Origin: CAZBMJ01 sp964493205
GTDB taxonomy: Bacteria; Myxococcota; UBA727; JABDBI01
Assembly: GCA_964493205.1 (NCBI GenBank)
Contig: CAZBMJ010000046.1
Span: 1-13,264 of the forward strand
Length of the DNA stretch: 13,264 bases
Direction: 5' to 3'
Translations under genes and position numbers: made by a program
The notes under the pieces: generated by a model
Seen by the model: the letters and a program-made list of their open reading frames with translations, nothing else
What the model was told of the DNA's origin: nothing
The model's database searches: none
In this document: positions 1 to 7,888 of the stretch, piece by piece
How the letters are laid out: each line of letters opens with the position of its first letter
How positions within the stretch are numbered: position 1 is the first letter of the stretch

Positions 1-80
1 GATCAAATCTTTAACACACACTTAATATAACTATTTTATGAGATCTTAGCTATAGACGTGGTGGAAAATCCACCTTACTT

Positions 81-1088
81 ATGCAACTCCCTAAACATTA
101 TGGATTAGCTTTAAGTCAATGTATATTTTGCAATTTTGAAGACCCTCGTCTACTTGGCAATTTAAATCATAATTTGCTCAGCCAAATAGTTTCATTAATC
201 AGGAAAGATATTCCTGAACACCTACCCTGTTATTTCTTTTTTGATGAAATTCAAAACGTAGAAAATTGGGAAAAATGGCTTCACGTCCAATTAGAAAGAC
301 CTGGTAAAAATTATTTTGTATTAACAGGATCTAATTCTTGTTTGCTCAGCGGTGAATTCGCCACAGCTCTCACTGGTCGCCATATTAGCTTAGAGCTGTT
401 TCCATTTTCTTTTGGGGAATATCAAACACTTTTCCCAAAAAATAATGTGAATGATTATATTCTAGCTGGTGGTTTTCCTCGTGCTCTTACTTTTGATGAC
501 CCTAAAAAATTGCTTCAAGAGTACTTTAACGACATTATATTGCGAGACGTTTTAAAACGGGTTCATGGAAGAAATCCTGAGTCCATAAAACAAGTGGCAC
601 AAATGGCTTTTGAAAGTTGTGGTTCTGAGCTAAGTTTTCGCAAACTAGGGGCTGTCAGCGGTCTAAGCGTTGATACGGTAAAATCTTATCTTTTGGCTTG
701 CGAAGAAGCTTATTTGCTTTTTGCTTGTCCTTACTTTGCCTATTCTCAAAAAAAGCAGTTAGCCAAACAAAAAAAATATTATCCTATCGACCCAGCTCTA
801 CGCCAAGCAGTAATTAGTGCCACAGGTAATGATTTGGGAAAAAGTCTTGAATTATTAGTTTTTCTTCGCCTTAAACAAACTCATCAACAGGTTTTTTACT
901 GGCAAGAAATTCATAAAGGAGAAGTTGATTTTGTAGCGGTACAAGGAAAAAAAATCACCCCTTATCAGGTTACTTTAAAAGATCCCGAGCCCCGACACGA
1001 AATAGCATTACAAAACTTTTTTGAAGCATTTCCACATTCTGAGGAGGCCAAATTTATCACTTTAGAAAATGCTCATGAATTCTTATAA
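81..1088 (+). CDS. ATP-binding protein, AAA/DUF4143 type, 5'-truncated
   Basis: Residues about 50-300 follow the AAA_14 plus DUF4143 ATPase layout: a Walker B motif YFFFDEIQ (51-58), a sensor-like LTGSNS (81-86), the conserved GGFPRAL (130-136), a winged-helix-like stretch (about 183-210), and a C-terminal part with YWQE and EVDFV (281-285) that resembles the PD-(D/E)XK-like end of this family. The P-loop lies upstream of the first ATG: codons 57-77 read RRGGKST in the same frame. That frame is closed by TGA at 39-41, and no usual start codon lies between it and the P-loop. A protein made from 81 would lack its nucleotide-binding loop, and it is shorter than the ~380-450 residues usual for the family. 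I therefore think the gene is 5'-decayed, though the body is fully open. Such ATPases are often scattered in accessory regions and their cellular role is generally unknown. The gene converges on fbaB with two bases between stops. Confidence 0.8.
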   Translation: MQLPKHYGLALSQCIFCNFEDPRLLGNLNHNLLSQIVSLIRKDIPEHLPCYFFFDEIQNVENWEKWLHVQLERPGKNYFVLTGSNSCLLSGEFATALTGRHISLELFPFSFGEYQTLFPKNNVNDYILAGGFPRALTFDDPKKLLQEYFNDIILRDVLKRVHGRNPESIKQVAQMAFESCGSELSFRKLGAVSGLSVDTVKSYLLACEEAYLLFACPYFAYSQKKQLAKQKKYYPIDPALRQAVISATGNDLGKSLELLVFLRLKQTHQQVFYWQEIHKGEVDFVAVQGKKITPYQVTLKDPEPRHEIALQNFFEAFPHSEEAKFITLENAHEFL

Positions 1089-1090
1089 AA

Positions 1091-2137
1091 TTACGCCACG
1101 GTAATATTTTTATCTAAATACACATCTTGTATGGCATTTAATAAATTAATACCTTCTTTAAGAGGCCGTTGAAAAGCTTTACGACCGCTGATTAGGCCCA
1201 TACCACCCGCTCTTTTGTTAATAACAGCGGTCAATACAGCTTCTGCTAAATCATCTTTACCTGCAGGACCACCAGAGTTAATTAAACCAGCTCTGCCCAT
1301 ATAGCAATTAGCCACTTGGTATCTGGTTAAATCAATAGGATTATCAGAAGTTAAATCACTATAAACTTTTGCTGAAGTATGAGAAAATTTTAAGGCATTA
1401 AATCCGCCATTATTAGTAGGCAGCTTTTGTTTAATAATATCAGCGCCAATACTCACTCCTAAGTGATTAGCTTGAGCGGTTACATCTGCAGCACTATGAT
1501 AATCAACGCCGTCTTTTTTAAAAGCATTATTGCGTAAATAACACCACAATACCGTAAACATACCTAAGTCATGAGCTTGTTCAAAAGCTTGTTTTATTTC
1601 TACAATTTGGCGTCGAGATTCAGGAGAGCCAAAATAAATAGTTGCACCCACGCCAGACGCACCCATATCAAAGGCCTGTTTAATAGAAGTAAACATTATT
1701 TGGTCGTAGTTAAGCGGCAATGACAATGATTCGTTATGATTTACTTTTACAATAAAGGGTATTTTGTGGGCATAGGCTCGTGCCACACTGGCCAGCACTC
1801 CATAAGAAGAGGCCACAGCGTTACAACCGCCATTAATAGCCAGTTCCACAATATTTTTAGGGTCAAAGTAATCAGGATTAGGTGCAAAAGATGAAGAAGC
1901 TGTATGCTCAATGCCTTGATCAACAGGCAAAATACTTACATAACCTGTATTTTTTAGTCGACCATGACCAAACAAACTGGCTAAATTTTTTAATACCACA
2001 TTTTTACGATCGCTGTGCACAAATACCTCTTCAATAAAATTAGGATTTGGCACATAGATTTTCTCTTTAGGAATAGTTTGGCATTTATGAAGCAACAAAT
2101 AGGCGTTTTCGCCTAAAACCTGTTCAATATCGAGCAT
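1091..2137 (-). CDS. fbaB: Class I fructose-bisphosphate aldolase, FbaB/DhnA type
   Basis: This enzyme cleaves fructose-1,6-bisphosphate to dihydroxyacetone phosphate and glyceraldehyde-3-phosphate, or runs the reverse step, in cytosolic glycolysis/gluconeogenesis. The 348 residues align along their whole length with E. coli FbaB as I remember it, including SILPVDQGIEHTA (68-80), FDPKNIVELA (91-100), VGATIYFGSPESRRQI (163-178), NNAFKKDGVDYH (203-214) and NCYMGRAGLINSGG (277-290). Lys236 in ADIIKQK matches the position of the Schiff-base lysine in this family. The ATG at 2137 has AAGGG six bases upstream. The gene lies 15 nt behind ssb on the same strand and is probably cotranscribed with it. 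No terminator is visible between it and the convergent ATPase gene. Confidence 0.96.
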   Translation of the reverse strand: MLDIEQVLGENAYLLLHKCQTIPKEKIYVPNPNFIEEVFVHSDRKNVVLKNLASLFGHGRLKNTGYVSILPVDQGIEHTASSSFAPNPDYFDPKNIVELAINGGCNAVASSYGVLASVARAYAHKIPFIVKVNHNESLSLPLNYDQIMFTSIKQAFDMGASGVGATIYFGSPESRRQIVEIKQAFEQAHDLGMFTVLWCYLRNNAFKKDGVDYHSAADVTAQANHLGVSIGADIIKQKLPTNNGGFNALKFSHTSAKVYSDLTSDNPIDLTRYQVANCYMGRAGLINSGGPAGKDDLAEAVLTAVINKRAGGMGLISGRKAFQRPLKEGINLLNAIQDVYLDKNITVA

Positions 2138-2152
2138 TTAAAACCCTTTTAA

Positions 2153-2587
2153 TTAAAACGGAATATCATCATCATCAATAAAATTATCGCTATCCATACT
2201 AGACTCATTCAAGCTTGCCGCTGAAGGAGTTGGGCTAGAAAAAGAATTATTATCTTTAGCACTGCCTAAAAATAGCAATTGGCTAGCGATAACTTCGGTT
2301 GTATAGCGAGTTTGGCCAGTTTTATCTTCCCATTTTCTGGTTTGCAAGCGGCCTTCAACAAATACTTGGCGGCCTTTTTGTAAATATTTGCTAGCATTTT
2401 CAGCTGTTTTGCCAAAAACTACCACTGAAATCCATTCAGTTTGGTCTTTATATTCATCGCCTTCTTTGCGTTTTTCTGTAACACCAATATTTAGATTACC
2501 AACACTAGTACCTGATGCGGTTTGTCTAATTTCTGGATCTTTACCTAAATTCCCAATTATTGATACTCTATTTAAGCCTGCTGCCAT
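2153..2587 (-). CDS. ssb: Single-stranded DNA-binding protein
   Basis: The protein coats single-stranded DNA during replication, recombination and repair and recruits partner proteins through its C-terminal tip. The 144 residues show an OB-fold (about 1-112) with the usual signatures NRVSIIGNLGKDPEIR near the start, WISVVVFGKTAENASKYLQKG and VEGRLQTRKWEDKTGQ. A Ser/Asn-rich linker follows, ending in the acidic tip DDDDIPF, so the gene is complete. The ATG at 2587 has AGAGG seven bases upstream. A sigma70-like promoter lies at 2613-2641. It is the first gene of a pair with fbaB, which is an unusual partner. Confidence 0.97.
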   Translation of the reverse strand: MAAGLNRVSIIGNLGKDPEIRQTASGTSVGNLNIGVTEKRKEGDEYKDQTEWISVVVFGKTAENASKYLQKGRQVFVEGRLQTRKWEDKTGQTRYTTEVIASQLLFLGSAKDNNSFSSPTPSAASLNESSMDSDNFIDDDDIPF

Positions 2588-2612
2588 ACTATTACCTCTT
2601 TATTAATGACTA

Positions 2613-2641
2613 AACATATAAATAGGCTTTATTTTTATCAA
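2613..2641 (-). promoter_or_regulatory. Predicted sigma70 promoter of ssb-fbaB
   Basis: Read on the minus strand, TTGATA (2641-2636), a 17-bp spacer and TATGTT (2618-2613) match the sigma70 boxes at 5 of 6 and 4 of 6 positions. The start site would fall near 2606, giving a leader of about 19 nt that contains the AGAGG ribosome site of ssb. Confidence 0.5.
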
Positions 2642-2669
2642 GACAGGATCAAAACAAAAAATTGCTTGG

Positions 2670-2698
2670 TTGACAGCTACTTAATAAGTAAGTACTTA
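2670..2698 (+). promoter_or_regulatory. Possible promoter with overlapping palindromes upstream of the lipoprotein gene
   Basis: A perfect -35 box TTGACA lies at 2670-2675. The -10 box is less clear: TACTTA (2693-2698) is at the ideal 17-bp spacing but is a poor match, and TTATAT a few bases on is too far. The spacer is filled by two touching palindromes: TACTTA-A-TAAGTA (2678-2690) and the perfect 10-mer TAAGTACTTA (2689-2698). They could be a repressor site, but no regulator is encoded next to it. Confidence 0.4.
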
Positions 2699-2723
2699 TA
2701 TATAAATTTAATTTTAAATAACG

Positions 2724-4571
2724 ATGTATACTATGACTAAAAAAACTGTAATTATTCAAATATGTATAGCTTTAATATTCCTAAGTGGTTGTAATATAAA
2801 ACTAAATCCTGCTGGCTCTAGCACATCTTCTAATAATTCAGCAAGTGATGAACCACAAAGACCAGAAGAAGGAACAGACACCGGTTCAAAGCCAACAAAA
2901 CCTGCCAAAACTGAAGCTGAAAAAAATGCTCTGGCTAAAACCTGTAGCGAAATTTCCGATGAAGCCACGTGTAATAAAAATACTGATTGTAAATTTTATA
3001 TAGTTTGTATGCCTGCTGATAAAGCTTTAGAAATAGAAAATGATAAGGAATTAAAAGCTCAGCTAGAAGAAGCTGAAAAAAAAGCTAATCTTGAAGTGTA
3101 TAAAAAGTTAGAAAGTCCTGCAACAAGAATTATAAATAGAAATTTAAGTTCTAGTAGTGGTGAATATTTATTAAAATTTGAATATGAAAAGTTAGAAAAA
3201 CAACTTCAAAAAGTCTTAGCTTTACCTTTTGGAATGATACATGATCAAACAAATTTTGGCTTTGAGCTACTTACAAAAAGAAATAATGCCCTCAATGACC
3301 TAATCAGTAAAATGAAGGAAAATGATAAAAAAGATAGAGAAGCAAATGAAAAACGTGAAAAACTAGAACGGGAAAAACTAGCTGAAATAAACCGCAAAGC
3401 TGAAGAGCAGAAAAATCTTGAAAAACGCGAAGAAGAAGAAAGAGAACGTCGTGCTAGAGAGCAAAGAGCAAAAGAGCAAGCTGAAAGAGATCTTAAAAGA
3501 AAAGAAGATGACAGAATATGGAAAGAACAAAATAAATTAAGACAAGAGAAAGAAGCGCGTGAAGAACAAGAAAGAAACAATCAAAAAAAAGCCGCTGATG
3601 AAATTAAAAATTTTATAGAAAAAAATATATTTGAAAGATTTGCAAATAAAAATAGTTTGAATAAAAATATATTATTACTTAATGCTGAACAAAAACAACA
3701 ACTTATACAAAAGGTTAAAAAACTTAATAATAGTAACATATTAGAAAATTTTAGCAGCAATTTACTTACTAGCATAACTCCAAGCCAATACTCTTTGGAG
3801 TTATTTGAAGCCCTAGTGAACAATGAAGATTTTAAAAAATACTATGCAAAAAATGCTTATGTAAGCATAAGATTTAATGTAAATCATTCTATTAATGAAA
3901 TGGTAAATGAACAAAATAATAACGATTACAAAAAAGATCTAATTATTGCAATTCTAAAAAATCCTATATTTAATGATTTAAAATTTGCCAATTCTTTGGA
4001 TAATAACTCAATTGATTATTCAAAATTGCTCGACATAATGGAAACATCTGAAGATAGAAAAATTATATATGATTATATGGGAAAATCTGTCAATGAAAAC
4101 ACCATTAAACATGTACTTTATAAGATAACTAATAATAAAAAAGAAATTTTTAATAATTTAGAAGCACTCTATAAAAATGATTTTGTTAAAAATAATTTTG
4201 ATAAATTTACTTATAGCATTAAAGAGCTTCTAGGTTCAGTATCGAACAATTTTTATATGAAAAATGATAAATTAAATATAGTCAATTTAATGCTCAAAAA
4301 TTATTTAGCAGGTGGTGATTTATTCACAGATTCTGCTTACCCTCACGAGGGAAGCATAAGCAAATATAGGTTAAAAAATGTTCTCTCTGCAACTAAAGAC
4401 GATCAAGCAGAATTGATTAACTATATAAAAAGCAAATCAAACGAAAAAGAAAAACAAAAATTAATTGAATTGGTAAAAGAAAATGCTTATTATCATAGCG
4501 CTGATTTTTCAACTTACGATAGAGAACAACTCAAACAAATTTTAACTGCCGCTGGAATAATCAAGCAGTAA
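2724..4571 (+). CDS. Large coiled-coil lipoprotein, unknown function
   Basis: I do not recognise this gene. The 615-residue protein begins with a lipoprotein signal: a charged start (TKK), a hydrophobic core and the lipobox LSGC with lipidated Cys23. A Ser/Asn/Pro-rich linker (about 28-65) follows. Next is a small cysteine cluster, Cys74, Cys83, Cys89 and Cys95 (spacing C-x8-C-x5-C-x5-C), probably two disulphides once exported. Residues about 193-300 are extremely rich in Glu, Lys and Arg with Ala/Leu at heptad-like spacing, the signature of a long coiled coil or single alpha-helix. The remaining 300 residues are Asn/Lys/Leu-rich and helical-looking, without a motif I can name. The start is uncertain between ATG 2724 and ATG 2733; neither has a Shine-Dalgarno. 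It opens a same-strand block with further exported proteins, suggesting an envelope-spanning or periplasm-bridging role (inference). Confidence 0.8.
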   Translation: MYTMTKKTVIIQICIALIFLSGCNIKLNPAGSSTSSNNSASDEPQRPEEGTDTGSKPTKPAKTEAEKNALAKTCSEISDEATCNKNTDCKFYIVCMPADKALEIENDKELKAQLEEAEKKANLEVYKKLESPATRIINRNLSSSSGEYLLKFEYEKLEKQLQKVLALPFGMIHDQTNFGFELLTKRNNALNDLISKMKENDKKDREANEKREKLEREKLAEINRKAEEQKNLEKREEEERERRAREQRAKEQAERDLKRKEDDRIWKEQNKLRQEKEAREEQERNNQKKAADEIKNFIEKNIFERFANKNSLNKNILLLNAEQKQQLIQKVKKLNNSNILENFSSNLLTSITPSQYSLELFEALVNNEDFKKYYAKNAYVSIRFNVNHSINEMVNEQNNNDYKKDLIIAILKNPIFNDLKFANSLDNNSIDYSKLLDIMETSEDRKIIYDYMGKSVNENTIKHVLYKITNNKKEIFNNLEALYKNDFVKNNFDKFTYSIKELLGSVSNNFYMKNDKLNIVNLMLKNYLAGGDLFTDSAYPHEGSISKYRLKNVLSATKDDQAELINYIKSKSNEKEKQKLIELVKENAYYHSADFSTYDREQLKQILTAAGIIKQ

Positions 4572-4573
4572 GC

Positions 4574-4641
4574 AGAGTTTTGCATAGGCACAGCAAATGC
4601 AAACAAGCAAATCTATGGGTAGCGCATGCTAAAAAAACTCT
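4574..4641. other. Structured intergenic segment with nested inverted repeats
   Basis: Just after the lipoprotein stop, AGAGTTTT (4574-4581) can pair with AAAACTCT (4634-4641). Inside it, TTTGCAT (4579-4585) can pair with ATGCAAA (4597-4603), an 11-nt-loop hairpin that competes with the outer stem. The segment looks richer in G and C than its surroundings. It might be a terminator or processing site, or a small structured RNA. No T-tract follows directly, so intrinsic termination is not clear. Confidence 0.3.
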
Positions 4642-4749
4642 AAATTTAATAATATTTAACCATTGTAAAAATAAAAAAATAGATATACCACATTTGTAAT
4701 ATTTAAATTTTAATAAATTACGCTACTATATTTTTAACAAGGTTTTATT

Positions 4750-5106
4750 ATGAAATTAATAATTATTAATGCATTTTTACTATTGAATTTTTCTAATCTT
4801 TATTCAACTGGCTATAAAAACAATAACTGGATTGAATATAAACCCCAAAAAAAAAGTACTGAAAAAAAAGAAAGATTGATATGGAATGAAGAACTAGAAC
4901 ATTTATATCAGCAAGCAAAAAATAGTCTTATTAAAGAAGACCAAACACCTGCTAAAATTTTAATAATGATGCAAGATATAAACCAAGAACTTGCTAACGG
5001 TTTAACTAGAGAACAAATATCTTCTCACTTACAAAAAGATAGGAACAAAGCTGAGAAAGCTAGCGAGGTTTTAAGTAAAATGAAAATTGATTATTTATTA
5101 AACTAA
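4750..5106 (+). CDS. Small exported hypothetical protein
   Basis: I do not recognise this 118-residue protein. It starts with a short lysine and a hydrophobic stretch (about residues 3-18) that looks like a Sec signal peptide with cleavage near SNLYS-TG. The mature part is lysine- and glutamate-rich and helical-looking (for instance LEHLYQQAKNSLIKE and REQISSHLQKDRNKAEKASE), with no cysteines after the signal. The ATG at 4750 is supported by AAGG seven bases upstream. It sits alone between the coiled-coil lipoprotein (178 nt upstream) and the peptidase lipoprotein (86 nt downstream), all on one strand, so a role in the same envelope block is plausible but unproven. Confidence 0.7.
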   Translation: MKLIIINAFLLLNFSNLYSTGYKNNNWIEYKPQKKSTEKKERLIWNEELEHLYQQAKNSLIKEDQTPAKILIMMQDINQELANGLTREQISSHLQKDRNKAEKASEVLSKMKIDYLLN

Positions 5107-5119
5107 GTTTTAATAACTG

Positions 5120-5136
5120 CTAGAGTTAGGCTCTAG
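5120..5136. terminator. Short perfect hairpin between the small exported gene and the peptidase gene
   Basis: CTAGAG (5120-5125) and CTCTAG (5131-5136) form a perfect 6-bp stem with a 5-nt loop. There is no T-run behind it, so it is more likely an attenuating or mRNA-stabilising hairpin than a strong terminator. Confidence 0.3.
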
Positions 5137-5192
5137 TCAAATAGTTTATAGATGGGTATGCTTAGCTTTAAAATTAACTTTTAAGGTCAACT

Positions 5193-6176
5193 ATGCCTAT
5201 TGTGCTGTTATTGTTAATGTTTTTGCCTGGCTGTTATGTGATAAAGCAGGGCTATAACCAAATGCTCATGCTGTATAAAGCACAACCTATTGAATATGCC
5301 CTACGTGATACCAAAATAGATCAAGAAACAAGAAGAAAGCTAGAGCTAGTACTTAGTTTAAGAAAATTTGCTCAAGAGCATGTTCATTTAAAAATTTATA
5401 ATAACTATAAAGATGTAAGCTTAGACTGGCAAAAAGTTATGTTTAATGTGTCAGCCTGTGAGCCACTAGCTTTTAAGCCTTATGAATGGTGGTTTCCCAT
5501 TATTGGCCATGTTCCGTATAAGGGGTTTTTTAATAGAGAAGATGCTAAGGCTGAGCAAATAAGATTAGAAAAGTTAGGCCTAGAAGTGCAATTAAGCCAA
5601 ATTGGCGGCTATTCAAGTTTAGGTTTTTTTGCTGATCCCTTATGGCCCTCTATGCTTAAGATGAATGATTATGACTTAGCTGATTTGATTTTTCATGAAT
5701 TGCTTCACAGCACTATTTATATATATAATCACACATCTTTTAATGAATCTTTGGCTAGCTTTGTAGCAAAACAAGCAAGTTTGGCTTATTTTAATAATGA
5801 TATAAAAGTTATTAAACATTATGAAAATAAAGACTCCTATCACCATTTTTTTTATAATCTATATTCTGATTTAGAAACTATTTATAACAATAAAAATAAA
5901 CATTCAGAAATTTTAATACTAAAACAAGAAAAACTAACAGAATACCAAATAAAATATCAAGAAAAATTTAAATCAAACTTAAATTGGCAGAAAGTTAATA
6001 ATGCTTTTTTAATGTCTTTTAAAAGATATAATTCTAACGATGCTAACTTTTTAAATTTATTTAACATACTAGATAAAGATTTTAGCAAATTTTTAAATGA
6101 AATAGACGCATATGCAAGATACCAAGAACCTTTTTTAGCTATTCAAGAAAGAGTAAAGCACTGGAATAAACCATGA
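5193..6176 (+). CDS. Lipoprotein zinc metallopeptidase, predicted aminopeptidase family (COG4324/PF10023)
   Basis: The protein of 327 residues has a compact lipoprotein signal ending in LPGC (Cys14). The rest follows the predicted aminopeptidase family: YKAQPIEYALRD (28-39), YEWWFPIIGHVPYKGFF (97-113), GGYSSLGFFADP (138-149), the zinc-binding HELLH (168-172) and the downstream FNESLASFVA (183-192), where Glu185 fits the third metal ligand. The catalytic set therefore appears intact. The family is annotated only as a predicted peptidase and its substrate is not known to me. ATG 5193 is preceded by AAGG at six bases. The TGA stop overlaps the start of the Omp85-like gene (ATGA), so the two are translationally coupled. 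As a lipoprotein it would act at the inner or outer membrane facing the periplasm, probably near its barrel partner. Confidence 0.88.
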   Translation: MPIVLLLLMFLPGCYVIKQGYNQMLMLYKAQPIEYALRDTKIDQETRRKLELVLSLRKFAQEHVHLKIYNNYKDVSLDWQKVMFNVSACEPLAFKPYEWWFPIIGHVPYKGFFNREDAKAEQIRLEKLGLEVQLSQIGGYSSLGFFADPLWPSMLKMNDYDLADLIFHELLHSTIYIYNHTSFNESLASFVAKQASLAYFNNDIKVIKHYENKDSYHHFFYNLYSDLETIYNNKNKHSEILILKQEKLTEYQIKYQEKFKSNLNWQKVNNAFLMSFKRYNSNDANFLNLFNILDKDFSKFLNEIDAYARYQEPFLAIQERVKHWNKP

Positions 6177-7873
6177 AAAATTTTTTTATTTTTGTATATT
6201 TTCTTAGCTTTGCTGCCCTATCAAGCAGATATGAAAATTTATCTGTCTTAGAAAAAAAAAGCACTGATAACGCTTTAAAAACCTATAATTTAATTATAGA
6301 CAACGAACCACAAAATAAAATTATAAAAAATGTTTTTATTTACGTTGACAAACCATTTTTAGACAATGAATTGTTCTCTTTTACTAATTTATTTCATATA
6401 AATACTAAAAATTATCTCGTATTAAAAGATGTCTTTATTAAATCTGGTGAAGTTTATAATGAAGCAAAAATACTTGATTCAGAACTAACTCTTAGAAAAT
6501 CCTATGTGCGATCCCTCGCCTTAATCATCCCCATAAAAAATTCATCTAGGGAAGTTGATTTATTAGTAGTAACCAGAGATTTATTTAGCATTAATGCAAG
6601 TTTAAATTTTAAGGCTATAGCAGCACAACTTAGTAACCTTGATATTATAGTTGGCGAAAATAACTTACTAGGCCTAAATCAAAGTATTCATGGAATTTAT
6701 AATCTAGACCTAAGCAATCATTCAGTTTATTTGCGCTATTTTATACCCAAAATTTTAAACTCTAACTGGCAACTTACCTTAAAGCCTGGAATGTTTATTG
6801 GTCGGGATAAAGAGCATAAAAAAGGCGCTTATGGTTCCCTAAAGCTTGCTTATCCGTTAAAATCTTTTAGTGATAAATGGGGTTTTGATATAAGTGCCGA
6901 AGCTTACAAAAAGCTTATTATGGATATTAGAAATAATATACCAACTAAAATAATGCTTGGTAATAAGGAAATAGAGCGGCGCTATATGTATCAAAATTTT
7001 TTTAGCACCTTAAAAGCAACAAGATCTATAGGTTATTTAGAAAAAAAAGAAATTTATTTTGGCCATAGTTTAAGTTTTAAAAAACCTATAATAGAAAAAG
7101 AACTTAAGCTTACTGCATCACAAATACAAATTTTTAAAGATAAGTATTTAGTTAAAAACGAGCTAGAAAGCTTTTTATTTGTGGGCTTTAATTATTTTGA
7201 AAATAACTTTTTAAGTTTGTATGACTACGAAAGTTTTAGCCTGCAAGAAAGCAAAAGATTAGGATTAGACTTTGATATAAGCCTAGATTTAGCTAGTAAA
7301 TTAGTTTTATTCAGCGATGAATATTTTATAAGGCCAAATACTACTGTTTCATATACTTGGCAGCTATTTACTGATGCTTTTATAAAAACAAAAGCTGATT
7401 TTAGTACGCGATATAATAAAGAATTTTTAAACAATAATTATTTAACTGGTTTAGAAATTGTTTCTCCCAAAGTTTTTGATACATTTAGAATAATTTTTGC
7501 CAGTAATTTTAAAGAAACCATAAAAAATAGAGATAATTTAGCATACAGCCTAGGCGCTAACAGCGGTTTAAGGGGTGTGACTGATAGATTTTATAATGGC
7601 ACAAAAAGCATTAATGCTAATCTTGAGCTTAGAAGCATGCCTCTGGATTTAACCTTGTTTCAAACAGGTTTAGTTTTATTTTATGATGCAGGATCAGCGT
7701 TTAATGAATGGAACAAAATGAACCCTACCCATAGCATGGGTGTTGGCTTAAGATTTTTAGTGCCGCAGTTTGCATCAGAAGTTTTTAGAGTAGACTTTGG
7801 GTTTGCTATAGCTGGAAAATCTAAACAAAATCAAGTGTTTGTTCCAAGTTTAGGCACTGGGCAAGGATTTTAA
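6173..7873 (+). CDS. Omp85/BamA-superfamily outer-membrane beta-barrel protein with a single POTRA-like domain
   Basis: The 566-residue protein has a Sec signal peptide (about 1-18). One POTRA-like region follows (about 49-137) with the pattern FIKSGEVYNEAKI, an ELTLRKSYV helix and VDLLVVTRDLFSI. About 400 residues of alternating beta-strand sequence come next. The C-terminal part is typical of the Omp85 'surface antigen' domain: GLRGV (about 465), corresponding to the conserved (V/L)RG loop, then a fairly conserved LFYDAGSAF (about 503-511), SMGVGLR, VFRVDFGFA and a terminal Phe. It is much shorter than BamA, which has five POTRA domains, so it is an accessory family member, perhaps resembling TamA- or ShlB-like transporters with few POTRAs. 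Its ATG lies inside the stop of the peptidase gene, which suggests the two products work together. It converges on erpA with 15 nt between. Confidence 0.85.
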   Translation: MKNFFIFVYFLSFAALSSRYENLSVLEKKSTDNALKTYNLIIDNEPQNKIIKNVFIYVDKPFLDNELFSFTNLFHINTKNYLVLKDVFIKSGEVYNEAKILDSELTLRKSYVRSLALIIPIKNSSREVDLLVVTRDLFSINASLNFKAIAAQLSNLDIIVGENNLLGLNQSIHGIYNLDLSNHSVYLRYFIPKILNSNWQLTLKPGMFIGRDKEHKKGAYGSLKLAYPLKSFSDKWGFDISAEAYKKLIMDIRNNIPTKIMLGNKEIERRYMYQNFFSTLKATRSIGYLEKKEIYFGHSLSFKKPIIEKELKLTASQIQIFKDKYLVKNELESFLFVGFNYFENNFLSLYDYESFSLQESKRLGLDFDISLDLASKLVLFSDEYFIRPNTTVSYTWQLFTDAFIKTKADFSTRYNKEFLNNNYLTGLEIVSPKVFDTFRIIFASNFKETIKNRDNLAYSLGANSGLRGVTDRFYNGTKSINANLELRSMPLDLTLFQTGLVLFYDAGSAFNEWNKMNPTHSMGVGLRFLVPQFASEVFRVDFGFAIAGKSKQNQVFVPSLGTGQGF

Positions 7874-7888
7874 TTTTTAAACAAGTTT

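Noticed and set aside
2388..2606. Plus-strand frame opposite ssb
   Set aside because: It lies antisense to the highly conserved ssb OB-fold and has no motif.
2756..2968. Minus-strand frame opposite the lipoprotein N-terminus
   Set aside because: It is antisense to a well-supported signal peptide and linker and shows no motif of its own.
3245..3823. Open frames on the minus strand opposite the coiled-coil lipoprotein
   Set aside because: They are Ser/Phe/Leu-rich mirror images of Glu/Lys/Arg codons of the real gene, with no ribosome site or recognisable motif.
7225..7434. Minus-strand frame opposite the Omp85 gene
   Set aside because: Antisense to the barrel domain, without start signals.
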